Source of the DNA: Anaerolineales bacterium | Lineage (GTDB): Bacteria; Chloroflexota; Anaerolineae; 4572-78; J111 | Direction of reading: 5' to 3' | Length of the DNA stretch: 64,000 nucleotides | NCBI GenBank assembly: GCA_020634935.1 | Contig: JACKAT010000008.1 | Location: 62,001 to 126,000, forward strand | Shown: positions 18,561 through 28,519 of the stretch, in pieces | How positions within the stretch are numbered: the stretch's first letter is position 1 | Layout of the letters: each line of letters starts with the position of its first letter | Position numbers and translations under genes: made by a program | The notes under the pieces: generated by a model | The model's input: only the letters and a program-made list of their open reading frames with translations | Told to the model about the DNA's origin: nothing | Database searches by the model: none

Positions 18561-19991
18561 GTGATTATCAATAACAAATTGATTTCTATACGAAGTCAAT
18601 ATATGTTCAGATTTATCATTGGTTTTGGGACTCTGGTGTTGCTGGTGATGGGAGTGTTTGCAGCTCAAGTTCAGTCCCAAACCCCTGAGGCGGCTGCCCC
18701 GGACTTTTTTATCAAAGCTGAGGTGGAAAACACCAACCCCTATCTCGGCCAGCAGGTGACCTACATTGTTAGCCGCTATCAGGCAATAGATTTTCCCAAC
18801 CCGCCCCATTTTGAGGAGCATCCCTTTACCGGCTTCTGGCACACCCCCCTTATTCAGCGGCCTACTTACACCACCACTATTACCGGGCGCGAATATCGTG
18901 TTCAAGCGACTTACCTGGCTCTTTTCCCCACTCTAGCCGGCTCCCTCACCATTGCGCCGGCCCGGCTCGTTATTCCGGGCGACGGCCCTGAAGCCGATAC
19001 CATTCTTGAAAGCCAATCGATTGACATCCAGGTGCGTTCCCTACCGGCCAACCCGCCAACCTACTACACCGGAGCGGTAGGCCGATTTGAAATTAGCGCC
19101 TGGTTCAGCCCGGAAGAGGGGCAGGTTGACCAGCCGATGAACTTGATTGTCGAGCTTACGGGCACGGGGAATATTGAAGGCTTGACTGAACCGATGCTAC
19201 CCAATTTGGAGCATTGGGTTGTAGGGTTATTTGGGAGCCATATCGAGACGAATGTTCCGCTGAGTAAAGATTTTGTAAAAGGCTCGCGCCGGTTTGAGTG
19301 GATGGTTGTTCCTCGCCAGGCCGGCGAACAATTTTTCCCAGCCATCCGCTTCAGCTACTTCGATCCCCAAACAGGCCGTTACGAATCGATCCGAACCGAG
19401 CCGCTGCCAGTGACCATCCTTTCGAATGAAACTGGCTCAACCTTTCTCAGTCCCGCGCCGGCGCCCCAACAAGCAGTTCTCCGGCATGGAACAGATATCC
19501 GTCATATCAAGCCGGTTCCAGACAGTTTAAGCAGCAGACCCATTACCATCGGCCCGATATTTTGGGTCAGTGTGGTTATCCCCCTTATCGTCGTTGGCGG
19601 TGTTGGGCTGTGGCATTGGACCCATCTCCGCCGGCTCGATAACCGGCCATTGGCCCGCCGCCGTCGCGCCGGCCAGCAGGCCCGGCAAATACTCGCCACA
19701 GCCCGCAAGAATCCGGCAGCGCCCGAGGCCAGCATTTACCGAGCACTGGCCGGTTACCTGACCGACCAACTCGACCACCCCATCGCCGGCATGACCTCTA
19801 GTCAGTTAGCCACCCTGTTAACCGAGGCCGGGGTAACTCCGGACTTCATTGATCGAGTCCGAATTTTACTGGCCCAAGCGGAAGCCGGTCGATTTGCGCC
19901 GGTTAACAGGTCACCCGAAGCAACAACCGCTCTTTTGGATAAAGCCGATAATTTGCTCGATGATTTAGAGCTATTTTTTACCCGCCACTAG
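18561..19991 (+). CDS. BatD-like membrane-anchored protein
   Basis: 476 residues with an N-terminal signal segment (MFRFIIGFGTLVLLVMGVFA), two or three Ig-like beta domains, then one transmembrane helix (FWVSVVIPLIVVGGVGLWHW, about 330-350) and a cytoplasmic helical tail of about 120 residues. The blocks EVENTNPYLGQQVTY, RREYR-like strands and VVPRQAGEQFFPAIRFSYFD match the BatD/oxygen-tolerance family. The usual MoxR and BatA/B partners are not adjacent. The GTG at 18561 follows AGGTTAAAGG; an ATG at 18603 begins right at the signal peptide and is a serious alternative. It converges with the MFS gene, 6 bases between stops. Confidence 0.7.
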   Translation: MIINNKLISIRSQYMFRFIIGFGTLVLLVMGVFAAQVQSQTPEAAAPDFFIKAEVENTNPYLGQQVTYIVSRYQAIDFPNPPHFEEHPFTGFWHTPLIQRPTYTTTITGREYRVQATYLALFPTLAGSLTIAPARLVIPGDGPEADTILESQSIDIQVRSLPANPPTYYTGAVGRFEISAWFSPEEGQVDQPMNLIVELTGTGNIEGLTEPMLPNLEHWVVGLFGSHIETNVPLSKDFVKGSRRFEWMVVPRQAGEQFFPAIRFSYFDPQTGRYESIRTEPLPVTILSNETGSTFLSPAPAPQQAVLRHGTDIRHIKPVPDSLSSRPITIGPIFWVSVVIPLIVVGGVGLWHWTHLRRLDNRPLARRRRAGQQARQILATARKNPAAPEASIYRALAGYLTDQLDHPIAGMTSSQLATLLTEAGVTPDFIDRVRILLAQAEAGRFAPVNRSPEATTALLDKADNLLDDLELFFTRH

Positions 19992-19997
19992 GCCTGT

Positions 19998-21428
19998 TTA
20001 TTCATACAAACCCCAGCCAACAAATATCCCCAGCACCGTCACTCCGGTGATAAACCAAAATACGGTTTGGTAGGCCATAATCGGCAATAGCGCTTGGTCC
20101 AACCCATGCTGGAGGACAACGCCGCCCACCGTCGGCCCTAGAACATTGCCGCCAAACCGCACCATACTGTAGACGCCGGCCGCTGTCCCCGTCTGTTCAT
20201 TCGGGATTTTGCTCAGCGAAGCCCGATGGAGCGCGGCCAGTGACAAGCCGGCTCCCAAACCATGCAAGATAATGATCGTCAACAATATTTTAAGCGAAAT
20301 CGACGCCGGCAGCAGCGCCATCACAATCATCGAGGAGACTTGGACCATCAGCCCGATCAGCACCGGCCAGCGGCTGTTCCAGCGATCGGCTAACTGCCCG
20401 CCGATGCGCATGGTGACCAGTAGGGCGCCGGCATGCAGCATTAAGATGCTGCCGGTGGAAGCGGCGCTCAAATGGTGGACATCGGTCAGGTAGAGCGGCA
20501 CCAGAAAACTGATACTACTCATCGCAAACATGCGGATGCCGGAGCAAAGTGAGGCCCGGCTAAATGTTTTATCGCTAAAAATAGAGAGGGCAATGTACGG
20601 GTTTTTATGGCGCTTTTCCCACGCGACAAAGGCCATCAAGAAAACCAACGCTAAAATGAGCAACCGCCAGTCCCGCAGCGAGTCCACCCCGGTAATCACC
20701 TGGCTTGACAGATAAAAAACAGTTGTGGTCACCACCAGCGTCAAAAAGGCCACCCCTACCCAATCGAATGACCGCAGCGAGTTAGCGGGGGGGCGGTTGT
20801 GCTCTGCTGGAATTTTGCCATGAATCACAGCCGCCGCCGCCAGTCCGGCCAATAAAATTGGCCCAAAAATGGTTCGCCAACTGAGGTGGTCGATCAACAA
20901 GCCGGCCAGAAAAGGAGCGCCGATGCCGGTTACCGGACCGATGGAGTTCCACGTCCCCAGAGCTTTACCGCGTTCGGCCGGCGGAAAAATTTGCGAAATG
21001 ATAGCCATACAGAGCGGCACCACCCCCGCCGAACCCATCCCCTGAATGATCCGGCCCACCATGATCAGCGGTAGTTGTGTGGCGCTGAGGACAATAATTG
21101 TACCGACCATAAAGGTAGAAATACCCAACAAAAATAGGCGATGCTTACCCAACTCATCACCTAACCGGCCATAAAGCGGCATCGACACCATAAAAGGTAT
21201 GGTGTAAACGGTGATCATCCAGGCTGCGACTTCAGCCTGAATGTGAAACGTATCGCGAATCGTCGGCAGCGCGACATTGAACATGGTGTTATTCATAATG
21301 ACCATGACGACTGGAACCATGAGGCTTACCAGAATGGCATGGTTATCGGGCGGGGTCAACGAACGGCCGCCATTGGCCGTTGACCAACTGGTACGGAAGC
21401 GTTGGGGTGAAGATGAGGGATGTTTCAT
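19998..21428 (-). CDS. MFS exporter, DHA2 (EmrB/QacA) type
   Basis: Proton-driven drug or metabolite exporter, 476 residues with about 14 hydrophobic segments. Visible: NVALPTIRDTFHI after the first helix (typical of DHA2), loop 2-3 motif A in GRLGDELGKHRLFLLG, and motif-C-like GPVTGIGAPFLAGLL. The ATG is preceded by GGAG about 9 bases upstream. The gene stands alone. The substrate cannot be predicted. Confidence 0.85.
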   Translation of the reverse strand: MKHPSSSPQRFRTSWSTANGGRSLTPPDNHAILVSLMVPVVMVIMNNTMFNVALPTIRDTFHIQAEVAAWMITVYTIPFMVSMPLYGRLGDELGKHRLFLLGISTFMVGTIIVLSATQLPLIMVGRIIQGMGSAGVVPLCMAIISQIFPPAERGKALGTWNSIGPVTGIGAPFLAGLLIDHLSWRTIFGPILLAGLAAAAVIHGKIPAEHNRPPANSLRSFDWVGVAFLTLVVTTTVFYLSSQVITGVDSLRDWRLLILALVFLMAFVAWEKRHKNPYIALSIFSDKTFSRASLCSGIRMFAMSSISFLVPLYLTDVHHLSAASTGSILMLHAGALLVTMRIGGQLADRWNSRWPVLIGLMVQVSSMIVMALLPASISLKILLTIIILHGLGAGLSLAALHRASLSKIPNEQTGTAAGVYSMVRFGGNVLGPTVGGVVLQHGLDQALLPIMAYQTVFWFITGVTVLGIFVGWGLYE

Positions 21429-21523
21429 TCATTTAACTCCATAGATTTAAGATTGCACCTCAGATAGCGAGGACTTAATCGCCATGAAAGCGCCCACCAT
21501 CGAGTCTACCGGATAGCTGTGAT

Positions 21524-21556
21524 AAAAAAAAAGCCGGTTGTTTGGTTAAACAACCC
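21524..21556 (-). terminator. Intrinsic terminator for the GNAT gene (minus strand)
   Basis: On the minus strand GGTTGTTT pairs with AAACAACC around a 4-base loop and is followed by a run of T residues (A-run at 21524-21532 on the plus strand). It lies just past the GNAT stop. Confidence 0.8.
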
Positions 21557-21613
21557 GCCCCTATAGCTGATTAAATTGGACCTTGTTAGGGTGAAAAGCC
21601 AGATTTACGGTTT

Positions 21614-22549
21614 TTAATTATCCCAAGGAAGAGGGCTGGTCAGGCCATTATCCGGCTTGGATTGAAGGTCAAGTTTCATTTCTATTCGAACAAACGAGGT
21701 CAGATAGCCGAGCGCCTTAAAGGCCGGCCAATGAATATCATCGGCTGGTAAATTTTCAACGACCGTATCCTGGGCCGGGTGAAGAGTATGCAAACTTCGA
21801 AGCAGATGGGTCGCGACTTTAAAGGGATCGCCCGCTTGCGTCTCAATTACCACTCGGCTCAACTGAAAAACGGTATTTTGATATACCAGCCAACCGCGCC
21901 CCCCATCGACTAAATCGGCCACCAGCGCCGATAAATTCCCGGCATTTTTGAGCGACGGATTAGCCGTTACCCATGAAGGGGCATCAGTTCGGGTCTCAAT
22001 CAAGTTCAGCGCTTCCTGATACCCCAAGGTCTTGATCGAATCATCCGCACCAGGCGCATCTAATTGAGTAGGCGGGCGGCGAATAACCAGCAGTTCTCTT
22101 AAGGTTTCAAAGCCCAGGCTTTCAAATAGGTTACGGGCCGGATTATTATTTTTGATAACCTCCAAGATGACAGCATTGGCCTGCAACTTATGAGAGCGGT
22201 GAATTAAATGTTCCATCATTTTGCGCCCAACCCCTTTTTGACGACCTTTGGGCGTAATCCCCAACCGAGTGACCCAGGTATAATCACCGCGCCGCCCCAG
22301 GAAGCCCAACCCAAACGTACCTTTCTTGGAGGTGGCGACCACCGACTGCGATAAATCGACATCATAAACTTCGATATATTCCCGCATTTTGGCCTGGCTC
22401 ATGGGCATTGGCACCACATAATCGACCCGAGTTTCATTGTAAATATCGGTGAGTTGTTGCAGCGTAAATTCATTAGCGGGTACTAAATCATATAATGCTT
22501 TAGTTTTTCTCACGCGCACATTGAGTTGGGTAACTTGGGTATTAATCAA
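21614..22549 (-). CDS. GNAT-family acetyltransferase with extra C-terminal domain
   Basis: Acyl-CoA-dependent N-acetyltransferase. The acetyl-CoA loop is visible in TRLGITPKGRQKGVGRKMM, followed by EVIKNNNPARNLFESLGF, the usual GNAT motif B. The family core ends about residue 170; a further 130 residues look like a second, diverged GNAT-like half (LHTLHPAQDTVVENLPADD, FKALGYLTS), so this may be a tandem GNAT. I choose a TTG start at 22549 because AGGTG lies exactly 6 bases upstream; the longer GTG start at 22615 would overlap the response regulator and has no site. Substrate unknown. Confidence 0.75.
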   Translation of the reverse strand: MINTQVTQLNVRVRKTKALYDLVPANEFTLQQLTDIYNETRVDYVVPMPMSQAKMREYIEVYDVDLSQSVVATSKKGTFGLGFLGRRGDYTWVTRLGITPKGRQKGVGRKMMEHLIHRSHKLQANAVILEVIKNNNPARNLFESLGFETLRELLVIRRPPTQLDAPGADDSIKTLGYQEALNLIETRTDAPSWVTANPSLKNAGNLSALVADLVDGGRGWLVYQNTVFQLSRVVIETQAGDPFKVATHLLRSLHTLHPAQDTVVENLPADDIHWPAFKALGYLTSFVRIEMKLDLQSKPDNGLTSPLPWDN

Positions 22550-22598
22550 TTTTATCACCTCGACGTTAATTGCTCGGTCGTTTGTAGTAGCCAATAGC

Positions 22599-22976
22599 TT
22601 AGATGACACTGACACTCAAAAATCGGGCTAAAACCGCCTGAATTTGCTGCCGGTCGGGTGGTTTGTGCAGGAACCCGTCAAATCCGGCCTCTTTGGCAAT
22701 TTGCTCAATTTCGGCGTTGCCGTAAGCCGTAAGCGTAACCACCGGGATATAGCTCAATTCGGGCGAAGCTTTGATCCGGCGGGTCAATTCGAAGCCATCA
22801 ATATCGGGCAGTAACAAATCGATAAAGATAAAATCAGGCAACTCGCGTAAAGCTGTTTCCCAACCACTTTTACCATCGACGGCTTCAAGCAGTTCGTGGC
22901 CTTGTAAATGTAAGATACGTTTAACCAGCAATCGATTCTGGGGATCGTCATCAATGTAAAGAATTCGTTTTTTCAT
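22599..22976 (-). CDS. Single-domain response regulator (CheY-like)
   Basis: 125-residue receiver domain without an output domain. The acidic pocket is ILYIDDDPQN, the phospho-acceptor aspartate is in FIFIDLLLPDIDGFE, the switch threonine in VVTLTAY, and the conserved lysine in FLHKPPD. It lies immediately upstream of the GNAT gene on the same strand, so the two are likely co-transcribed. No histidine kinase is nearby. The divergent SARP-type regulator begins about 190 bases away. Confidence 0.9.
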   Translation of the reverse strand: MKKRILYIDDDPQNRLLVKRILHLQGHELLEAVDGKSGWETALRELPDFIFIDLLLPDIDGFELTRRIKASPELSYIPVVTLTAYGNAEIEQIAKEAGFDGFLHKPPDRQQIQAVLARFLSVSVI

Positions 22977-23115
22977 AGACCTGTTTGCTCGAAAATCCCA
23001 AGGAATGAAAATGATGATTCGCGTTCCTTAAATTTCATAGGATATCATACCGTATCGGTGTTCCCTAATCGTTGCCGGATCGTTGCAAACCAGGTTGCAC
23101 CGCCCAAGAATCTCA

Positions 23116-23144
23116 TTGCTCTTTTGTTTTTTTTAAGATAAAAT
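23116..23144 (+). promoter_or_regulatory. Candidate promoter of the SARP-type regulator
   Basis: TTGCTC at 23116-23121 and TAAAAT at 23139-23144 with a 17-base T-rich spacer; the coding start follows 21 bases downstream. Confidence 0.55.
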
Positions 23145-23165
23145 TAGGCCAGAGAGGATAATTTT

Positions 23166-26100
23166 ATGCCTCACCTGGCACTTTTTTTGTTTGGCCCCCC
23201 TCGAATTGAATTGGATGGACACCCTGTCAAAATCAACCGTCACAAAGCCACGGCTCTACTGACCTACCTGGTGGTAACCGGCAAAACCCACAGCCGCAAT
23301 ACCCTGGCGACCCTGCTCTGGCCGGAAACCGATCAACGTCGGGCGCGATCGGCGCTGCGCCGGGTGTTAGTAACCCTGCATCAGGCCGAGTTAGGCCCTT
23401 GGTTGGAGGTGGAGCGTGAGACGATTAACCTGAAACAAAACACCCCCCTCTGGTGTGATGTGACGCAATTTCGCCACTGCCTTGGACAATGTCTGGCGGC
23501 TCAACACGAGGCCGACACGGTTTGTCTCCCGCTGCTCACCGAAGCGGTTTCGCTGTACAAAGCCGATTTTATGAACGGCTTTAGTTTACGAGATAGCGCC
23601 AACTTCGATGACTGGCAGTTATTTCAAACCGAAAGTTTGCGTCATGATCTAACCAGTGCGCTGGCGCGGCTGGTGCGCTATCACAGCAATCTCGGTGAGT
23701 TTGAGCCGGCCATTGCTAACGCCCAGCGCTGGCTAAAGATCGATCCGCTCTATGAGGCCGCACATCGCCACTTAATACAGCTATACGCCTGGAGTAACCA
23801 GCGTACAGCGGCGCTGCGCCAATATGAAACCTGCCGCCAGATATTAAAGGAAGAGCTAGGCATCCAACCTTCAGTCGAAACGTATACGCTTTACCAACGC
23901 ATCCAACAAAATCAAGAACCCTCAATCGAACCCAAGCCGCAACCGTCGCCGTCTCTACCACTGCGCCAGACGACTCGCTTGCACAACTTCCCGGCTCAAC
24001 CAACGCCCTTTGTCGGGCGCCAGCAGGAATTACAGGAAATTGCCAATCGGCTTGAAAAACCCGACTGCCGGCTGCTGACCCTGACCGGTCCCGGCGGTAT
24101 GGGTAAAACCAGACTGGCCATTCAGACCGCCGTTGAACATAGCGAGGCTTTTCCCGATGGGCTTTACTATGTGCCTCTAGCGCCGATTAGCTCTCCTGAT
24201 TTTGTAGTCGCGGCTATCGCCGATCAGCTTAACTTTTCATTCGATGGCCAGGGGGACGCCCAACCGCAATTGATCAATTATCTGCGTCCCAAAAAATTAC
24301 TACTTGTCTTGGACAATTTTGAGCATTTAATCAAAACAGCCGAACTACTGGCCGCTATTTTAATAGAAGCGCCCAGCCTTAAAATGCTGGTCACGTCGCA
24401 AGAGCGGCTCAATCTCCACGGCGAATGGATTTATGAAGTTAAAGGCATGCAATTTCCTAAAGACGACCAGGTTGACCATATCGAAAGCTATAGCGCCGTG
24501 GCTCTATTTTTACAACGCGCCCACCGCATTAACTCCAACCTAACCCTGACTGACCAAGACAAACGTGATATCGCTCGCATTTGTCGTCTTCTGGAAGGCA
24601 TACCACTGGCCATTGAACTGGCCGCTGCTTGGGTGCGGGTCCTGTCTTGCCGGGAGATCACCATCGAGATAGAGCAGATGTACGCTGCCCACAAAAATCT
24701 CGATTTTTTGGCCACATCACTCCGTGATATACCACCACGGCACCGGACGCTGCGCGGCGTCTTTGAGCATTCCTGGCAGCTTCTTGCTACCGAAGAGAAG
24801 CGGGTTTTTTGTCGATTATCGGTTTTTCGAGGTGGAGGTCAGCGAGACGCTATCGAATGGGTCGCAGAAGCAAGATTGATGTTGATTACCGCTCTGGTCG
24901 ATAAGTCATTGTTAACGAGAAATGCTTTTGGCCGATACGAAATGCATGAACTACTACGACAGTATGCGGCTGAGAAGTTGAATGATGTTTGGCAAGAGGA
25001 ACGGGATGTTCAGGATCGTCACTGCGCCTATTATACTACCTTTTTAAAGCAACGGGAAACCCGGCTTAAAGGTATCGATCAAGAAGAAATTCTGGGCGAA
25101 ATTGCCAGGGAAATTGAAAATATTCGAACTGCCTGGCATTGGGCAGTCACACAAGGCAAAATCAAGGAAATTAGCCATGCGCTGGAAAGTTTAGGCTACT
25201 TCTACGCTATGTACAGTTGGTTTCAAGAGGGTGTTGAAGCCTTTGGTCGGGCTACTGAGGTCGTGATCGATGGCTCAGATCCGGACCAAAAATCGCTAAT
25301 GGGGCGCATCCTCACCTATTTGGGATGGTTTTTCCTGCGCCAGGGACTTTATGAGCAGGCCAGATACCTGTTGGGGCAAAGCCTTGAACTACTGCAAAAT
25401 TTAAACGATCGAAAAAATTTAGCCGTTGCGCTTAACTATTTAGGTATCTTAGCTGGCGAAGTAGGCAACTCGGCCGAAGCCAACCGCTTCCTGCAAGAAA
25501 GTTTAGACCTGTACCGTGAAACCCAAAACCAGTGGGGCATCGCCTGGACCTTGAGTCATCTGGCCTATCATGCCGGCAGTTCGCTGCATCAACACGATGC
25601 TGAGGCACTGCTCACCGAAAGCTTGTCGATTTATAAAGCCATCGGCAACAAGCAGGGGATTGCCGTGGCCTTAAATAATTTGGGCTACAATGCTTACCTC
25701 CAGGGCGACTATACTGTCGCCCAAAAATATTTACAGGAAAGCCTGACTTTACGGCGAGAGATAGGTTTCCCCCGAGGTATCGCGGTCTCGTTAAACAACC
25801 TTGGCCATGTTTACGAGGCCTTGGGTAACTATCAAACCAGCCAAGCGTATTATCGGGAAAGTTTGGATATTGCCACGGATATCAAAGCGCTGCCGTTAGC
25901 TCTCAGCGCTCTGGGGGGAATAGCTGTTTGCCTGGCTCTTGAGGAAAAAAAGGAGCAGGCGGTTGACATTCTAACGTTGGTTTTACACCATCCGGCCAGC
26001 AACAAAGAAACCCTCGATCGAGCCTTCCAAGCGGTGCATCAATTGACGCCTCAACTGCCGCCGGGCAGAACTATTCCGGAATTCACCACCCCTACCTCGG

Positions 26101-26195
26101 CTCAGATGGAAAAAGCGGCGGCCCGTTTTAATTCGCTGGTGGCTGAGATTTTGGGCGTCAATACAAATACCCGTCATCTAATACCTGAACCGTAG
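23166..26195 (+). CDS. SARP/AfsR-like regulator: BTAD, NB-ARC ATPase and TPR
   Basis: 1009-residue STAND-type transcription activator. Residues 1-100 form the winged-helix DNA-binding part (RHKATALLTYLVV, TLLWPETDQRRARSALRRVL); 100-240 the bacterial transcriptional activation domain; about 280-600 the NTPase with Walker A LTGPGGMGKTRLA, Walker B KKLLLVLDNFEHL and the GIPLAIELAA motif; from about 650 a series of TPRs (for example EANRFLQESLDLYRET, AQKYLQESLTLRREIG, SQAYYRESLDIATDI). Such proteins couple ligand or partner sensing to transcription. GAGAGGAT precedes the ATG. The last 38 bases overlap the convergent AlbA-type gene, an unusual tail-to-tail overlap. Targets are unknown. Confidence 0.9.
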   Translation: MPHLALFLFGPPRIELDGHPVKINRHKATALLTYLVVTGKTHSRNTLATLLWPETDQRRARSALRRVLVTLHQAELGPWLEVERETINLKQNTPLWCDVTQFRHCLGQCLAAQHEADTVCLPLLTEAVSLYKADFMNGFSLRDSANFDDWQLFQTESLRHDLTSALARLVRYHSNLGEFEPAIANAQRWLKIDPLYEAAHRHLIQLYAWSNQRTAALRQYETCRQILKEELGIQPSVETYTLYQRIQQNQEPSIEPKPQPSPSLPLRQTTRLHNFPAQPTPFVGRQQELQEIANRLEKPDCRLLTLTGPGGMGKTRLAIQTAVEHSEAFPDGLYYVPLAPISSPDFVVAAIADQLNFSFDGQGDAQPQLINYLRPKKLLLVLDNFEHLIKTAELLAAILIEAPSLKMLVTSQERLNLHGEWIYEVKGMQFPKDDQVDHIESYSAVALFLQRAHRINSNLTLTDQDKRDIARICRLLEGIPLAIELAAAWVRVLSCREITIEIEQMYAAHKNLDFLATSLRDIPPRHRTLRGVFEHSWQLLATEEKRVFCRLSVFRGGGQRDAIEWVAEARLMLITALVDKSLLTRNAFGRYEMHELLRQYAAEKLNDVWQEERDVQDRHCAYYTTFLKQRETRLKGIDQEEILGEIAREIENIRTAWHWAVTQGKIKEISHALESLGYFYAMYSWFQEGVEAFGRATEVVIDGSDPDQKSLMGRILTYLGWFFLRQGLYEQARYLLGQSLELLQNLNDRKNLAVALNYLGILAGEVGNSAEANRFLQESLDLYRETQNQWGIAWTLSHLAYHAGSSLHQHDAEALLTESLSIYKAIGNKQGIAVALNNLGYNAYLQGDYTVAQKYLQESLTLRREIGFPRGIAVSLNNLGHVYEALGNYQTSQAYYRESLDIATDIKALPLALSALGGIAVCLALEEKKEQAVDILTLVLHHPASNKETLDRAFQAVHQLTPQLPPGRTIPEFTTPTSAQMEKAAARFNSLVAEILGVNTNTRHLIPEP

Positions 26196-27069
26196 CACTG
26201 GTCGGGCCAAAGTTGAGCTGCGCCAGCCACCATTTGGCCCGCATCCCATCTGAAAAAACCTGGATTCGCATTTGCAGCGACTGCGGTTCGCGAGTGGTCA
26301 CTCGAAACGTCCCAAACCACTTATTCAAGCCGCGATGAATTGCCTCGGCAAATGAAGAAATATACATGTCATGCTGACTGGGTTGGGGCTGCGTCTTAAT
26401 TACAAATTTTTCAGCGGTCAACTGGTGATCGTCGGTCATATCTAAAAACTCGACGGTCATGGCCGTATCTTTGGCCACGGCCATCGCCTCGTTTTTGGCG
26501 AAAATCGGAATCGACCAGATCCACCCGCCCTCGGTTTGTTCCACTTCCATCTGACCAACGCGCGGTTCAACTTTAGGATGGGCCGCTCGATTCAAAACAT
26601 CTCGAATCTCATAATCTTCCATCGGCACCGACTCAAAATTGAAGCGTTTATAATAACGATTAGTACTGCTAACCTGATGAACCGTATCGCTTTGCGGAAT
26701 TGAAACGACGTAGGCGACATGCGTAGGGGCGCTGCTTAACGACACCGGGGAAATAATAATGCCGCTAATACGAGGTTGAATATTACTGCTGATGATTTGC
26801 TCAAGTGTCTCTTTAGAACATTCACGCCGATCAACCGCGCTAAAGGCCGCCGGGCGATGCTTTAACTCAAACGCTTCATGCTCGCGGATGCCGTAAATAA
26901 TGACCCCACCCGCCGAATTGGCCATAGCCGACACATCTTTGGCAATCTCTTTCGCCCGCCCATTTTTTTTGAGCAAAGCGTCGCCGGCTTTGTAGTCAAG
27001 CGTTAGACTTTCTTCAACCCCCTCGTCGATGTAACGTTGTAACCGCTGTTGATCCCACTCTCGAGCCAT
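26158..27069 (-). CDS. AlbA_2/Schlafen-type putative DNA-binding protein
   Basis: 303 residues. The N-terminal about 140 residues match the AlbA_2 (Schlafen AAA_4) domain: EESLTLDYKAGDALLKK, IAKDVSAMANSAGGVIIYGI with the characteristic N-[ST]-x-GG loop, and YYKRFNFESVPMEDYEIRDV. The C-terminal half is unrecognised. These proteins are often regulators or parts of defence loci; no clear defence partner lies next to it. The start has no strong ribosome-binding site (GGGTAAAG). The 3' ends of this gene and the SARP gene overlap by 38 bases, so transcription of one may limit the other. Confidence 0.75.
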   Translation of the reverse strand: MAREWDQQRLQRYIDEGVEESLTLDYKAGDALLKKNGRAKEIAKDVSAMANSAGGVIIYGIREHEAFELKHRPAAFSAVDRRECSKETLEQIISSNIQPRISGIIISPVSLSSAPTHVAYVVSIPQSDTVHQVSSTNRYYKRFNFESVPMEDYEIRDVLNRAAHPKVEPRVGQMEVEQTEGGWIWSIPIFAKNEAMAVAKDTAMTVEFLDMTDDHQLTAEKFVIKTQPQPSQHDMYISSFAEAIHRGLNKWFGTFRVTTREPQSLQMRIQVFSDGMRAKWWLAQLNFGPTSATVQVLDDGYLY

Positions 27070-27223
27070 AAACTTTACCCGTAATTACGAGCTGCGCGCC
27101 ATAACCTTTGATCGATTAATAATGTTCTGTGTCCAGTAAAATGCAGCCGGGTTACATGCCCCTAATAATATAGTCCATTTTCAAAACAGTCAATACTCAT
27201 TTTAAGGATATACCATTAACAAA

Positions 27224-27248
27224 AAAGCCGGGAGTATCCCCCGGCTTT
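27224..27248 (-). terminator. Intrinsic terminator (minus strand)
   Basis: AAAGCCGGG pairs with CCCGGCTTT; on the minus strand the stem is followed by T residues (A-run at 27221-27226 in the plus strand). It lies just after the stop of the Gfo/Idh gene. Confidence 0.85.
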
Positions 27249-27269
27249 AGTCAGGCTACTTCTCATCGA

Positions 27270-28445
27270 TTAAAACGACACCCATTTTTGGGCGCTATTA
27301 CTGCTTTCAACCACTTTCTCGATAAATTTCACGCCGCGAGCGCCATCATACACCGTCGGGAAATCTAACTCTAATTCCGTAGGTTCTCGGCCGGACAGCC
27401 GGGCGCGAATGGTGTCGGTAATATTCATATAGATATTTCCAAACGCCTCAAAGAAAGCTTCCGGGTGGCCGGACGGCAAGTGAGTCGATCGGGTGGCGGC
27501 CTCACTCAAATAACCGTTGCCCCGCTTGTAGATCTGCGTCGGCCCGCCTTGAGTTTTAATATAGAGCCAGTTGGGATGCTCCTGCTGCCATTCGAGGCCG
27601 GCTTTGGTGCCATAGACCCGAATGGTCAGCCCATTTTCTTCACCCGTCGAAATCTGCGACACCCATAGAACGCCCCGCGCCCCATTTTTGAAGCGCAGCA
27701 AAACACTGGCATCATCATCGAGCCGGCGGCCGGGGACAAACGTGTTCAAATCGGCGCAAACGGCGTCGAGTTCCAGGCCGGTAATGTAACTCGCCAAATT
27801 CTCGCAGTGCGAACCGATATCGCCAACAGCGCCGGCAATCCCGGATCGAGCCGGATCGGTGCGCCACTCAGCCTGTTTGGCCCCGGCATCTTCAATCTTA
27901 TTCAGCAACCAATCCTGAGGATACTCAACCACCACCCGCTGGATCTCACCTACTTTGCCGGAGCGCACCCAGTCACGGGCTTCTTTGACCATCGGATAAC
28001 CGGTGTAGTTATAGGTGACGCCAAACACCACCTGATTTTCTTCCACGGCCTCGAGCAATTTCTGCGCCTGCTCGCTGCTGTGAACCATCGGCTTGTCGAG
28101 GATGACGTTAAACCCGGCTTCGACAAAAGCCAAGGCTGGTTCAAAGTGGGCGTGATTGGGGGTGACAATGCTAACAAAATCGATGCGCTCGCCATCAGGC
28201 AGCGCATTCTCTTTTTCCAGCATCTCTTGCCAGGAGCCGTAGACGCGCTCTAACAACAGATCCTGACCTGATAACTTGGCTTTGCCGGGATCACTCGACA
28301 GCGCGCCGGCAACAAATTCAGTAAATCCGTCGGAAATGGCCGCCCGGCGGTGTACCGCCCCGATGAACGAGTCTCGCCCGCCACCGATCTGGCCAAACTT
28401 TAACTTTCGTTGTAGTTTGCTCGATTCATCTTTACCGCTAACCAT
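27270..28445 (-). CDS. Gfo/Idh/MocA-family oxidoreductase
   Basis: 391-residue NAD(P)-dependent sugar dehydrogenase-like enzyme. Seen: a nucleotide-binding loop FGQIGGGRDSFIGAVHR, of the subtype in which the second position of GxGxxG is altered; NVILDKPMVHS with the catalytic-lysine motif DKP instead of EKP; and GIAGAVGDIGSHCENLASYI in the substrate domain. AAAGGAG precedes the ATG. It is divergent from gntR across a 175-base promoter region, so it may belong to the same regulon. This subfamily commonly oxidises sugars or levoglucosan- and inositol-like compounds; the substrate is not known. Confidence 0.85.
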   Translation of the reverse strand: MVSGKDESSKLQRKLKFGQIGGGRDSFIGAVHRRAAISDGFTEFVAGALSSDPGKAKLSGQDLLLERVYGSWQEMLEKENALPDGERIDFVSIVTPNHAHFEPALAFVEAGFNVILDKPMVHSSEQAQKLLEAVEENQVVFGVTYNYTGYPMVKEARDWVRSGKVGEIQRVVVEYPQDWLLNKIEDAGAKQAEWRTDPARSGIAGAVGDIGSHCENLASYITGLELDAVCADLNTFVPGRRLDDDASVLLRFKNGARGVLWVSQISTGEENGLTIRVYGTKAGLEWQQEHPNWLYIKTQGGPTQIYKRGNGYLSEAATRSTHLPSGHPEAFFEAFGNIYMNITDTIRARLSGREPTELELDFPTVYDGARGVKFIEKVVESSNSAQKWVSF

Positions 28446-28519
28446 AGCTGAAATCTCCTTTGATTGATTGATACGTGGTCCTATTTATACACCCAGATAA
28501 AACTTTTGACAAAATATAT

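Noticed and set aside
22550..22615. Longer GTG start of the GNAT gene
   Set aside because: It overlaps the response-regulator stop and has no ribosome-binding site, while TTG at 22549 has a strong one.
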